DNA of 64,000 nt from Gilichinskyi gelida (GTDB lineage: Bacteria; Acidobacteriota; Thermoanaerobaculia; Gp7-AA8): the NCBI GenBank assembly GCA_038040385.1, contig JBBPII010000007.1, forward strand, positions 124,001 through 188,000. Direction: 5' to 3'. The number at the start of each line of letters is the position of its first letter. The first letter of the stretch is position 1. Below, one piece after another: positions 1 to 9,400 of this stretch. The notes below the pieces were generated by a model that saw only the letters and a program-made list of their open reading frames with translations, did no database searches and was not told the origin of the DNA. Position numbers and translations under genes: made by a program.

Positions 1-1
1 T

Positions 2-40
2 GTGAGGCGCTTTGCGGATATTCTGCCGCCGAGCAAGTGA
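2..40 (+). CDS. Possible 3' end of a protein running in from the left
   Basis: Twelve open codons run from the left edge to a TGA at 38-40 and encode VRRFADILPPSK. The composition fits a protein C-terminus and the next gene begins 40 bp further on. The fragment is too short to identify, and a chance open frame cannot be excluded. Confidence 0.25.
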   Translation: MRRFADILPPSK

Positions 41-79
41 GGGCGGAGACTCCCGGATCGTGCTTTGCGTGAGGCGCCT

Positions 80-3000
80 ATGAGGCGACACTCTCGACCG
101 CGCGGGATCGCGGCGCAGGTCGCGCTCGGCCTGGCACTCGGAACGACGGTGGCCACGCCGGCCGAGGGACAAATCGTCAATACCGGCGTGGTGAAGACCA
201 GTAGCTCGGGGTTCGCGTGCGTCGTGATCCAGGGCACCACGTCCTGTAACGCCGGTGCGGTGAATTGGCTGATCCCGCAGATTGCCCCCGTCTTCACGCC
301 GTCGGGGTCGCATACGCCGACGCCAGGCGTTCCGAACCCGCCTCATACCGCGAACCCGCTGATCCTTCCCATCGGCGAGGGCCTGAAAGACTTCAACGGT
401 GACGGGTTTTCGGACGTCTTTTGGAGGTGGACGACCAAGTCACTTGCGGACATCGGGACCTATTTCTACAGGATCGACTGCACCTGGTCGAACGACGGGG
501 GCCAGACAATCCACATGTGCACCTCGGCCACTCTCTCGCTGGTCATCACCAACAGCGCTCCGACCGCCGCGATCACGCGGAGCGGCACGCGTGCAATCCA
601 CGACTCCCTCACGTTCAACGCCAACAGCAGCGATCCCGACGGCGGCGCGGTAGCGCACAGCTGGCGGTTCATTTCGCCCACTCCGGCCGGGCACGCGGCG
701 ACGTTCGCGACCCCGGGCGCGGCGTCGACGACGCTCGCTTTCGTCGACGAGCGGGACATCGGCGACTGGACCGTCGCACTCGATGTCGACGACAACGAAG
801 GGGAGCGGAAGACTTTCTCCACCGCGACCTTCACCATCCCGAACCTCCCCCCCGACATCGCGATAACGGGCGTCACGGCCATCGATGTCGGTCAGAAGAT
901 CGAGCTTGCCGCCTCGACTACTACCGACCCAGACGGCGGTCCGCCGCTCCAGCTCAGTTGGGACCTCATCAGCGCGCCTCAGGGCGCTTCGCGCACCGCG
1001 CCGAGCAACGTCGGTACGGCAGCAAACATCTCGATTCAGACGACCAGCGCTGACGTCGGGAAGTGGCGTTTCGGGCTCACCGCCAGGGACAACGACAACG
1101 CGCCGAACTCGACCGACGTCGCAGAGGTCGAGGTGACGGTTCGCAATCAGCTCCCGAAGATCACGCTCAGCTCCGCGAGCAGCTTCCGCATCGAGGCGGG
1201 CCAGGCGATCTCCGTCAGCAACACCACGCCTAACGACCCGGACGGCGGAACGGTGACGCACAGATGGGAGCTGGTCCAGGCGCCCGTGACCGCCGCAGAG
1301 GCGCCCCGCGCGAGCTTCCAGACCGGACAGACCCTGTCGTTGTTGTCACCGGCCGCCGGCACTTGGATCTTCGATCTGCACGTCACCGACGACGAGAACA
1401 ACAAGCAGGCGGACGGATCGACGGCCGACATTCACCAGGAGCTGAAGGTCCTGGTGAACGGGCCGCCAACGGCGGTCATCACCGGGCCGTCGACCATTGG
1501 TTTCCTCACCTACTTCGAGATCGACGGCAGCGGATCGACCGATGCCGACACCCCGCCCACGACCGCGGCAAACCGCGGACACGTGACGAGCCGACCGCCG
1601 GCCGACGTCTCCGATCCGCCGATCGAGCGCTATCACTGGACCCTCGTCGACGTGCCACCGGACCAGTTCCCCAGGTACACACCAGGTCCGGTGGAGTACT
1701 CACTACATCTGTCGAATGGAACGGCGAAGCTTGCGGTCGTGGCCAACGCGCTTCGCGCCGGCACCTGGACGTTCGAGCTGGAGGTTACCGACGCCGAGGG
1801 AGGCACCGACCACACGAGCTACAGCGTGGACGTGCTCGACCCGAACTCGCGTCCGTTCGCCGTCTTCGCGCGACCGGTGACGTACGCCCTCACCGACGTG
1901 AATGGCGTCGCGCTGTCGCCGGTGGTCGCCGACGGCTCCTTCAGCTTCGACTTCGACAACCTGATCACCTCGAACTATGTTCCTGGACTCGGCATCACGG
2001 ATTACACGTGGCAGCTCACGGCAGCGCCGGCGACGTGCACGTCGCTGCCCACCCCGCCCGCCGCCTCGAACGCGACCTCGTTCCAGCTGTACCCGGCCGG
2101 CGCGGTCATCCCGCTCGCATGCCAGGGGATCTGGGGTGCGGGGCTCACGGTGACCGACGACGACGCGCCGGCGCTGCAGGGGCGCAATGAGACCGTGGTG
2201 GTCATCTACAACTGCCCGGGCGAGGTCTGCATCGACTATCCGACGGAGGCCAACTACAAGTACGTGGAGCTCGTCGACCAGACCGACGTCACCGTGTACT
2301 ACCACGTGAACTCCGCCGTCTATCAGCTCACCTACCTGGCAAGCGGCCTCCGCATGGAGCTGGCCTTGTTTCACGAGAGCGACCTCACGACGCCGGCCTA
2401 CGTGGGCCAGTTCGACTACGACATTCTGGCGCTGGCGACCGGTGGCACTCCGGCGGCGCACTGGCACGGCTTCACGACCGCCGGCGCCCGTCCGCGACCG
2501 GGGAAGTACACGGTGCGCATGCGCGCCGCGAATCCGAAACTCCCGACCCCGTTCGCGGAGGCCATCCAAACGAATGCCATCTGGCTCGAGGTCGTGGACG
2601 TGACGATCGGGGCGGGGAGCGATGGCACTCTTGCCCTCAACAACGCGGCGAGTCTCGGCGATCGTCTGCACGTTTCCTATTCCGCGACCGCCCATTTCAC
2701 CGCCGGTGCGGTCTATGACGAGGCAATCCTCCACATCCGGCCCGCGGCAAGCCCTTCCACGGAGGTCGCGGCGATCCAGATCCCGCAGCCGACGAGCGGG
2801 GTCGTCGATTGGGACGGCGTCAAGCCGGACGGAACGCAGCTCGCCCCCGGCCAGTACACGGCCGAGATCGAGGTGCTGAAAGCCGGCCGGTCGCTCGGCA
2901 CGAGCGCGAAGCACCCGTTCACCGCGTACAAGATCGGCATGACGGTCGCCGGCATGCTGCCAGCCCAGCAGCGGTCGCCCGGCGTGACGTTGCCCATCGG

Positions 3001-5848
3001 CGGACCGGCGAAGACGGTGACCGTGACTCTCGCTGCCGCCGGCCTGGCCGGGAGCGTGGTACTGCACACCACGAACGACGCCGGTGTCTTTGAAGTCCGC
3101 GACGGGGCCAACGTCCTCGCCACCGGGACCGGAACGGGGGTTACGTTCCCGGTCTCGGCGTTCGCGACACCCAAGACGCTGACGGTCAAAGCGCTCAAGG
3201 GGAGTCAGGACCCGACACGCTTCGATGCCACGTTCGTGCCGAATGGCGTGACGGCGCCCGCCAAGCAAGACGACGCATACGCGACGCTCCGCGGGCTCGA
3301 CGCGCGGGTCGACGTCGCCTGCGCCGACGCCCAGGTCGCCGCCACGAAGGGGATCTTCGTGCAGCGGAACCCGGCCGCCGTGAACTTCGGGCAGCATCGG
3401 TTCCTCATGCAGCCGCTGAGCGTGATCGCGCAGCCCGCCATGGGGGCGACGAGCGACGTGAGCCTCGAGGTCGAGAGCGGGAATTCGGCCGCGATCGCAC
3501 TCCACGAAGCAGGAGGGGCGCACGCGATCGTCGCGCTTCCGCATACCTGGCACGCCGCGGACTTCGACGCGACGACACACAAGCTCGAGGTGAAGCTGAT
3601 GGCGAGCGGGGCAGGCTATGGCGAAGTCGTACTGCGGCTCCGGTACAAGGCCGACGGCACCGAGATCGCCACCACCCGGGTGAAGCTGCGCGTGGCCGAC
3701 CTCCCAGGGTTGGCCGGTGTGACGACGAGTGGCTATCCCTTCTTCATCTATGGGCGTGTCGTGAACGAGGGCACGCCGATAAATGTGGCACTCGACCCAG
3801 GTCGCTTCCCGGAGCGCGTCGGCCGTAAGGCAGCGGTCTACGTCGTGCCGCACCGCACCCCGTCTGCGTGGGCGGCGAACAACTCGCTGGCCGGCGCAAT
3901 TGGCGGGCCCACCTCGGTGACGATCGCGACCGGATCGGTCGCAGCAAACGCCACGGCCGTCGGGACCCCGCCGGCGCCTGGCCCCGGCTCGCCGGTGGAG
4001 TACGACGTTGTTTATGACTTCGGCAACTGTCCCGACGACCCCGCTACGTTCGCGACCGACGGAACCTTGGATCCCGGTGATCTGATCGACAGCATCACGC
4101 CGATGGAACCGTCGGTTTCGATAGTGCCGTCGCTGGTGGCGCTCGGGCCGGGGACTACGACCACCGTCGACTATTCGGTCCCTGGAGGTGGCGTTGGCAG
4201 TCGGACCTTCGTACTCAAGAACTATGACGGAAACAAAACGGACTTCGGCTTCAGGCTCAAAGGTCGGCTCGTGTATCCCAGTGGGCTGCCCGTAGGCACG
4301 AAGCGTTCCCTCATCGTGCTCGCTCACGGAAACCATCTACCCAAGACGGTAAACTTCCCTTCACCCGGGACGGCAATTCCGGCAACGGTGACTTCCGATG
4401 AGAACTACCTTGGTTTCGGCTACCTCCAGGATCATCTCGCGCGAGCGGGCTATATCACCCTCAGTGTCGACCTCGACGAGCTGAACGGAGTCGCTCTGTG
4501 GGCGGTAGGCCCCGAAATCGACCCCAACCTTGGCGTGCGTCTTCGAGCCCACATGATCCTTCACAACATCGAGGAAGTGCTCGCCAACGCGGCGGTGGCA
4601 CCCAACATCGACAAGGGTTCGATCTACCTCATCGGTCACTCCCGCAGCGGCAACGCTGTATTGCTCGCGAAGGCATTCCTCAGCGGAAGCATTCCCCGGC
4701 CCAACAGCGCTCCCGGCGTGCAGAGCCCGGCGTATTCGCTGCTCCCATCGGCCATAAAAGGAATCGTCAGCCTCTCTCCGGTATCGGTCGAACTGGCTCC
4801 TGCGACAGTCCCGTTCCTGCTGATTTATGGCAGCGCGGATGGGGACGTCGAGGGCGCCTCGAGCGACATCGCGTGGCCATTTCGTCATTACGATCGGGCT
4901 CCAGGCCCCGCGCACCTCATCTACGCAATCGGGGCCAACCACAACTTCTTCAATTCCAGCTGGCCGTTCAGCGAGGCTACTCACGACGTCGAGCTTGTGG
5001 CGGGTGTGATCGCTCCGGTAGCGCGTCCTCCCTTTGCATGGGTCGGGCTGCTCAACGCGGCTCAGCAGCGCGACGTCGCAAAGGCATACATCCTGGCGTT
5101 CCTCAAACTATACGAGGAGCAGCGGGCCGCCTATGCCAGTTACTTCCTCCTCGCGCCCTCGAGGCTACGACCGGCGGGGCTCGACCCGTCCGTTCCCCTC
5201 TCTGTCGCGACGCGTCTCGCCCCCGGCAGCACACGAGAGGTGGTCGATGACTACGAGACGCAGACGGCGAAGATCAAGGCGAGCTCCGGGGCCAAGGTGT
5301 CATTCACACTCTCGGACGTCCTGGAGACCGACCTGGCCGACAGGGATCTCGCCGATGAGGGCAACGCAGCCAACCGATTCTTCCAGGAGACGCGCGGCGT
5401 TCTCTTCAGCTGGCAGGGTACCTCGGCGGAATATCGATTCGATCCGGTGGGCACACCCCTCAATCTTCATGCGTCGAGAATAGCGTTGCGGGTTGGGCAG
5501 CAACCCTACGCCGTTGGCCCCGCGACGGGAACGCCACTCACCTTCGCGGTTACGTTGATCGACAAGAACGGCGACAGCAGCCAGGTGTCGATAGAGGCAT
5601 GGTCGCCGGTACGCGGCGTGTACGCGTCAAAGATCACGAACTGGCTCGCGCCAGGCCTCCCGGACCCTGATCCTCTTGACACAACCAAGGGCGTCCTCCA
5701 GACCGTCGCCATCCCGTCGTGGGCGTTCATTAGCGCGGGGCGTACGCTGGATCTCGGGCAGATTGTCGCTATCCGTGTGGATGTTGGCGACACCGGCCTG
5801 TCAATAGAGGGCACCCTGGCGGTGGACGACGTGGAGATCTGGCGATGA
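80..5848 (+). CDS. Giant secreted Ig/PKD-repeat protein with alpha/beta-hydrolase domain
   Basis: A protein of 1922 residues from the ATG at 80; an in-frame TTG at 65 is the alternative start. The N-terminus is a signal peptide (arginine-rich start, then a hydrophobic Ala/Leu/Gly run ending near residue 31). Residues about 155-600 hold four Ig/PKD-like repeats, each opening with N-x-x-P and carrying a D-P-D-G-G or similar loop. The middle is further beta-rich sequence. Residues about 1395-1640 form an alpha/beta-hydrolase: an oxyanion-type AHG near 1413, nucleophile elbow GHSRSG at 1519-1524 (Ser1521), an acid in GSADGD near 1588, and His in ANHNF near 1620. This resembles chlorophyllase/PHB-depolymerase-like hydrolases. 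The last 280 residues look like another beta-sandwich. It is probably exported and cell-surface. The substrate is unknown. The stop overlaps the next start by four bases. Confidence 0.85.
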   Translation: MRRHSRPRGIAAQVALGLALGTTVATPAEGQIVNTGVVKTSSSGFACVVIQGTTSCNAGAVNWLIPQIAPVFTPSGSHTPTPGVPNPPHTANPLILPIGEGLKDFNGDGFSDVFWRWTTKSLADIGTYFYRIDCTWSNDGGQTIHMCTSATLSLVITNSAPTAAITRSGTRAIHDSLTFNANSSDPDGGAVAHSWRFISPTPAGHAATFATPGAASTTLAFVDERDIGDWTVALDVDDNEGERKTFSTATFTIPNLPPDIAITGVTAIDVGQKIELAASTTTDPDGGPPLQLSWDLISAPQGASRTAPSNVGTAANISIQTTSADVGKWRFGLTARDNDNAPNSTDVAEVEVTVRNQLPKITLSSASSFRIEAGQAISVSNTTPNDPDGGTVTHRWELVQAPVTAAEAPRASFQTGQTLSLLSPAAGTWIFDLHVTDDENNKQADGSTADIHQELKVLVNGPPTAVITGPSTIGFLTYFEIDGSGSTDADTPPTTAANRGHVTSRPPADVSDPPIERYHWTLVDVPPDQFPRYTPGPVEYSLHLSNGTAKLAVVANALRAGTWTFELEVTDAEGGTDHTSYSVDVLDPNSRPFAVFARPVTYALTDVNGVALSPVVADGSFSFDFDNLITSNYVPGLGITDYTWQLTAAPATCTSLPTPPAASNATSFQLYPAGAVIPLACQGIWGAGLTVTDDDAPALQGRNETVVVIYNCPGEVCIDYPTEANYKYVELVDQTDVTVYYHVNSAVYQLTYLASGLRMELALFHESDLTTPAYVGQFDYDILALATGGTPAAHWHGFTTAGARPRPGKYTVRMRAANPKLPTPFAEAIQTNAIWLEVVDVTIGAGSDGTLALNNAASLGDRLHVSYSATAHFTAGAVYDEAILHIRPAASPSTEVAAIQIPQPTSGVVDWDGVKPDGTQLAPGQYTAEIEVLKAGRSLGTSAKHPFTAYKIGMTVAGMLPAQQRSPGVTLPIGGPAKTVTVTLAAAGLAGSVVLHTTNDAGVFEVRDGANVLATGTGTGVTFPVSAFATPKTLTVKALKGSQDPTRFDATFVPNGVTAPAKQDDAYATLRGLDARVDVACADAQVAATKGIFVQRNPAAVNFGQHRFLMQPLSVIAQPAMGATSDVSLEVESGNSAAIALHEAGGAHAIVALPHTWHAADFDATTHKLEVKLMASGAGYGEVVLRLRYKADGTEIATTRVKLRVADLPGLAGVTTSGYPFFIYGRVVNEGTPINVALDPGRFPERVGRKAAVYVVPHRTPSAWAANNSLAGAIGGPTSVTIATGSVAANATAVGTPPAPGPGSPVEYDVVYDFGNCPDDPATFATDGTLDPGDLIDSITPMEPSVSIVPSLVALGPGTTTTVDYSVPGGGVGSRTFVLKNYDGNKTDFGFRLKGRLVYPSGLPVGTKRSLIVLAHGNHLPKTVNFPSPGTAIPATVTSDENYLGFGYLQDHLARAGYITLSVDLDELNGVALWAVGPEIDPNLGVRLRAHMILHNIEEVLANAAVAPNIDKGSIYLIGHSRSGNAVLLAKAFLSGSIPRPNSAPGVQSPAYSLLPSAIKGIVSLSPVSVELAPATVPFLLIYGSADGDVEGASSDIAWPFRHYDRAPGPAHLIYAIGANHNFFNSSWPFSEATHDVELVAGVIAPVARPPFAWVGLLNAAQQRDVAKAYILAFLKLYEEQRAAYASYFLLAPSRLRPAGLDPSVPLSVATRLAPGSTREVVDDYETQTAKIKASSGAKVSFTLSDVLETDLADRDLADEGNAANRFFQETRGVLFSWQGTSAEYRFDPVGTPLNLHASRIALRVGQQPYAVGPATGTPLTFAVTLIDKNGDSSQVSIEAWSPVRGVYASKITNWLAPGLPDPDPLDTTKGVLQTVAIPSWAFISAGRTLDLGQIVAIRVDVGDTGLSIEGTLAVDDVEIWR

Positions 5849-6468
5849 GAAGACGGAGAAGCGCGTGGACGATTGCGCCTATCGCTTTCGCCGCGTTCGT
5901 TGGGGCGTGCGGCGCCGCCGCGCAAGTACACGAGCCTGCTCGGCCACCGGCGTCGCCGGCTCGCGTGGCGCCCGATGGGGCCGCCTCGCTGATCGTTCGC
6001 GTCGATCAGGTGCAACTCGTCGAACCGGCGCAATTCTGGGTGCGGGGAGCACTCCGCGACGAGACGTCGTTGGCTCTCGTCGTACTCCGGCTTTCGTCGC
6101 CGCCCGGCCTGTTCCCGCGCGGTGGATCCCCCGACCAGCTCCTGCTCGACGATGTTCCGACCCGACTCCTCGTTCCGCCGCCGTTGACGTCGTATGTCGC
6201 CGTCGTCGCACCCATGCCCGAACGTCCGCTCGAGCAGGCGCTCCTCTGGAGGCCCGTCGACAGAATCGCCGCGGAGCGCATCACCCCCGCACGGCTTCGG
6301 GCTCGGCGCGAAGCCTACGACGCATCTCATCCCCATTCCCCGCTCCGCCTCTCGGCCGCGATCCGCGGCGGCAGTCTCTCGGCTGACGTGCGGCACTTCG
6401 CTTCCTTGGATGACCTCGCTCAGTACGCGCGTCAACTCGTTGCCGAGATCGAGAAAGTTCGTCCATGA
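5845..6468 (+). CDS. Small predicted lipoprotein, unknown function
   Basis: A protein of 207 residues. The N-terminus is basic then hydrophobic and ends in a lipobox-like V-G-A-C around residue 21, so it is probably a lipidated envelope protein. The rest has no domain I recognise; it is Pro/Arg rich, with a beta-strand-like middle and a C-terminal helix. Start ATG overlaps the stop of the giant hydrolase gene (ATGA), and its own stop overlaps the next start the same way, so all three are very likely translated from one mRNA. It may be a small partner for the two giant proteins; that is inferred from position only. Confidence 0.75.
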   Translation: MRRRRSAWTIAPIAFAAFVGACGAAAQVHEPARPPASPARVAPDGAASLIVRVDQVQLVEPAQFWVRGALRDETSLALVVLRLSSPPGLFPRGGSPDQLLLDDVPTRLLVPPPLTSYVAVVAPMPERPLEQALLWRPVDRIAAERITPARLRARREAYDASHPHSPLRLSAAIRGGSLSADVRHFASLDDLAQYARQLVAEIEKVRP

Positions 6469-9400
6469 AGATCCTCGGTTTGCATCGCCGTGGCTCTTTG
6501 TATTCGGTGCTCCTATCGGGAGCGCTCTGCGCTGCGCTACCCTCGACAGCCGAGCCGCAGTCCCTGGAGTTCGGCCCGCCGTACTCGATCACCGGGGGCT
6601 TCGAGAATCCGTTCGGCGTTGCGGTCGATGGCGGCCGGCTCGTCGTGGCGGACACGCGGAACCGGCGCCTCCGCTGGACCCTCACAAGCTCACTGACCGC
6701 CACCCCAACCTTCACCGACTTCGGGTACGTCGCCAATGCCACCCTTCCCACCGCCCTCATCAGCCCCGAGGGGATCGCGGCCGACGGTCTCGGTCACGTG
6801 TACGTGGCCGACGCGCGTCTGAACGAGGCACGGCTCTATACCTGGGACGCGGCGACGTCGAACTATGTCTACGACCCCAACTTCGCCTCCACCACGCGCA
6901 ACTCGGTGGCAGGCACGGCAATCCTCTCGCCGCGCGACGTGGCCGTCGGCCCGGGCGGCAAGGTCTACCTCCTCGACTCGGGCAACAAGCGGGTGCTGAC
7001 GGCCACCGGCTTCAGCGCGACGAGCTGGACCGTCTTGCGCACCGATCCGCTGCTGGGCAACGCCTACGGCCTGGACGTCGCGCCCGACGGACGCCTCTAC
7101 ATCGCCGATACCGACAACCATCAGGTCATTCGCTACGAGGCCGCGGGCGGGCGCACCGTCTTCGGCCGCTTCGGCACCGGCGCGCGCGAGTTCCGGGCGC
7201 CGCGCGACGTAGCCGTCGACGTCAACAGCCGGATGTACGTCGTCGACACGCACAACCATCGGCTTCAGATTCTCGACGTTAATGGCCAGCATCTGTTCTC
7301 CCTGGGCCGCGCGCCGGGAATGGGCGCCATTCAGAAGGTGGCCATCGGGAGCGACCGCCACGTCTACATAGCCGACGGCGATCGTGACGCCATCATCGCG
7401 TTCCTCGGCAAGGATGCGCCCGTGCCCTTCAACGGGTGGCTCCGCGACTACCTCGGCGACACCGGCGCGGAACCGTCGGACCCGTCCTTCACCCTTGGCT
7501 CCCCGGACATCCTCGTGCGCCACGCCGCCGACGTCGATATCGCCGCGGCGCAAACCGCCGGGCTGCAAAGCATCGCGTTCGAGCACCCGCGCTTCGACCA
7601 GGACAACTACGTCTACGTCACCGTGCGCAACAAGGGCACGCAGACGCTCTACGACGCGGTCGCGAAGCTGTACTGGATGGACCCGGCGGGGACGCTGGTG
7701 TTCCCCGGAGAGTGGAAGGACAGCGGCTTCTTTCTCGGCCCCACGGCGGTGTCTGCGGGCAATGGACTCCTGGCTCCTCCCGTTCCGGCTGGCGGCTCGA
7801 CCATCGTCGGCCCGCTCCGGTGGCGTCCGCCCGCGCCCGAGCCGGCGGGGCTCGGCAACGGCACCTACACGGTCGGGTTGCGGATCGTGCATCCCTACGA
7901 CGTCGCGCCCGCGGGGGCGGGTCTGGCCGCGGTCCGGGAGAGCAACAACGTGGCGTTGCGCAGCGTGCACGTTGTTCGTGGGCCGTTCCCCACCGGCAAC
8001 CAGAACCTGCTCGCAGTCCGGGCGCGTTACGCCGACGACGCGACGCCGATCCCGGAAGGAACGGTCACGAGCCGCGTTGGCTCGCTCGCGACATGGGCGA
8101 GCGAAGTGAGCTGGAGCACGGCGACGGTGGATGCGCTGTATCGAGGCGAGATCACCTTGCCGGAGACGCGCGCCTACTATCAGGACCCCAGCCGCAGCAA
8201 GCTCGTCGAAATGGCGCACGATACGCTCGATATCCTCTTGACCGCGGAGCCGACGCTCCTCGACGGAGTCAGCCCTTTGCCGGGGGACGACATCGGACGC
8301 GTCATCATCGTGACCAACGACACCGGGCCGGACACCGATTGGGCGACGACCGGAAACTGGCCCTATCACCTGCCGTCAGGCGACCGGTACCTGACCGTCT
8401 CCGTCCAGGGGATGAACGACGCCACGCCGGCGTACGAGCACGGGTTCGGCCACCAGCTCGGCCTGCTCGATCTCTACGCCTATCCGAACGTGAGCTTCCC
8501 GCGGCCCTTCGCCAACGGCTGGGACGCCATGGCGAAGCCTTTCACCGGAGTGCACCCGACGACGTGGCTGAAGGAGCGCGCTACGTGGATCATCGAGCAC
8601 AACGCCAAGGTCCACTTTGTCCCCCGGCCCGCGCGCGGAACGACCTTCTCCACGGGTACCTCGCCCCTGCCGCTCGAGTATCAGGCTATGGCGGCGGCGG
8701 GCCAGCCGGTGGCGGTTGCGATCGGACTCACGGAAGGCGTCGGCACGTTCACCGACGAGACGGCGTTCTACTATCTCGAGGCCCGCTCGCCCACGATGGG
8801 TGCGGCCGACGCGGCTCTCCCCGGTTCGGGCGTGCTGATGTACTACGTCAACACGCAGATCCCCCAGGGGCAGGGCCCGATCATCCTCCGCGACCACGGA
8901 ACGAGCACGCCCGGGCTCGCCGACGCTGCGATCCCCGCGGGCGGCATCGAGAGTCCCGCCGGGACGGGAATCACCGCAACCGTCAAGAGCGGACCCGCCG
9001 GCGGACCTCCCTTCGTCATCGACCTCACGTACATGCCGCCGTTGACCGGTTACGACGTCTCGATCAAGACCGGTGATCCGGCGTGGACGAGTCCCGACAT
9101 CTGGGTGGACAACCAATCGGACGGGTACGACGTGGAATCGGGCCGCGTTCCGACGGACAACGGAGACGTGGCGATCGGCAAGGAGGAGAATCGCATCTAC
9201 GCTCGCGTCCACAACACCGGACCCGCGGACGCCTTCGACATCGAAGTTGCGTTCTTCATCTCGGAGCCGTACCACACCGTGGGCGGCGAAGCCGACTTCA
9301 CGTTCCTGAAGAGCGTGGTGATCCCCCGGCATCAACCTGGAGACACCACCGTCTTCGTGACATGGACGCCGACCGTGAACGACCCGCACACCTGCGTGAA

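Noticed and set aside
1703..4336. 877-codon open frame on the minus strand
   Set aside because: Antisense shadow of the giant secreted protein. Composition is Arg/Gly/Val-rich with no domain, typical of long antisense frames in high-GC genes.
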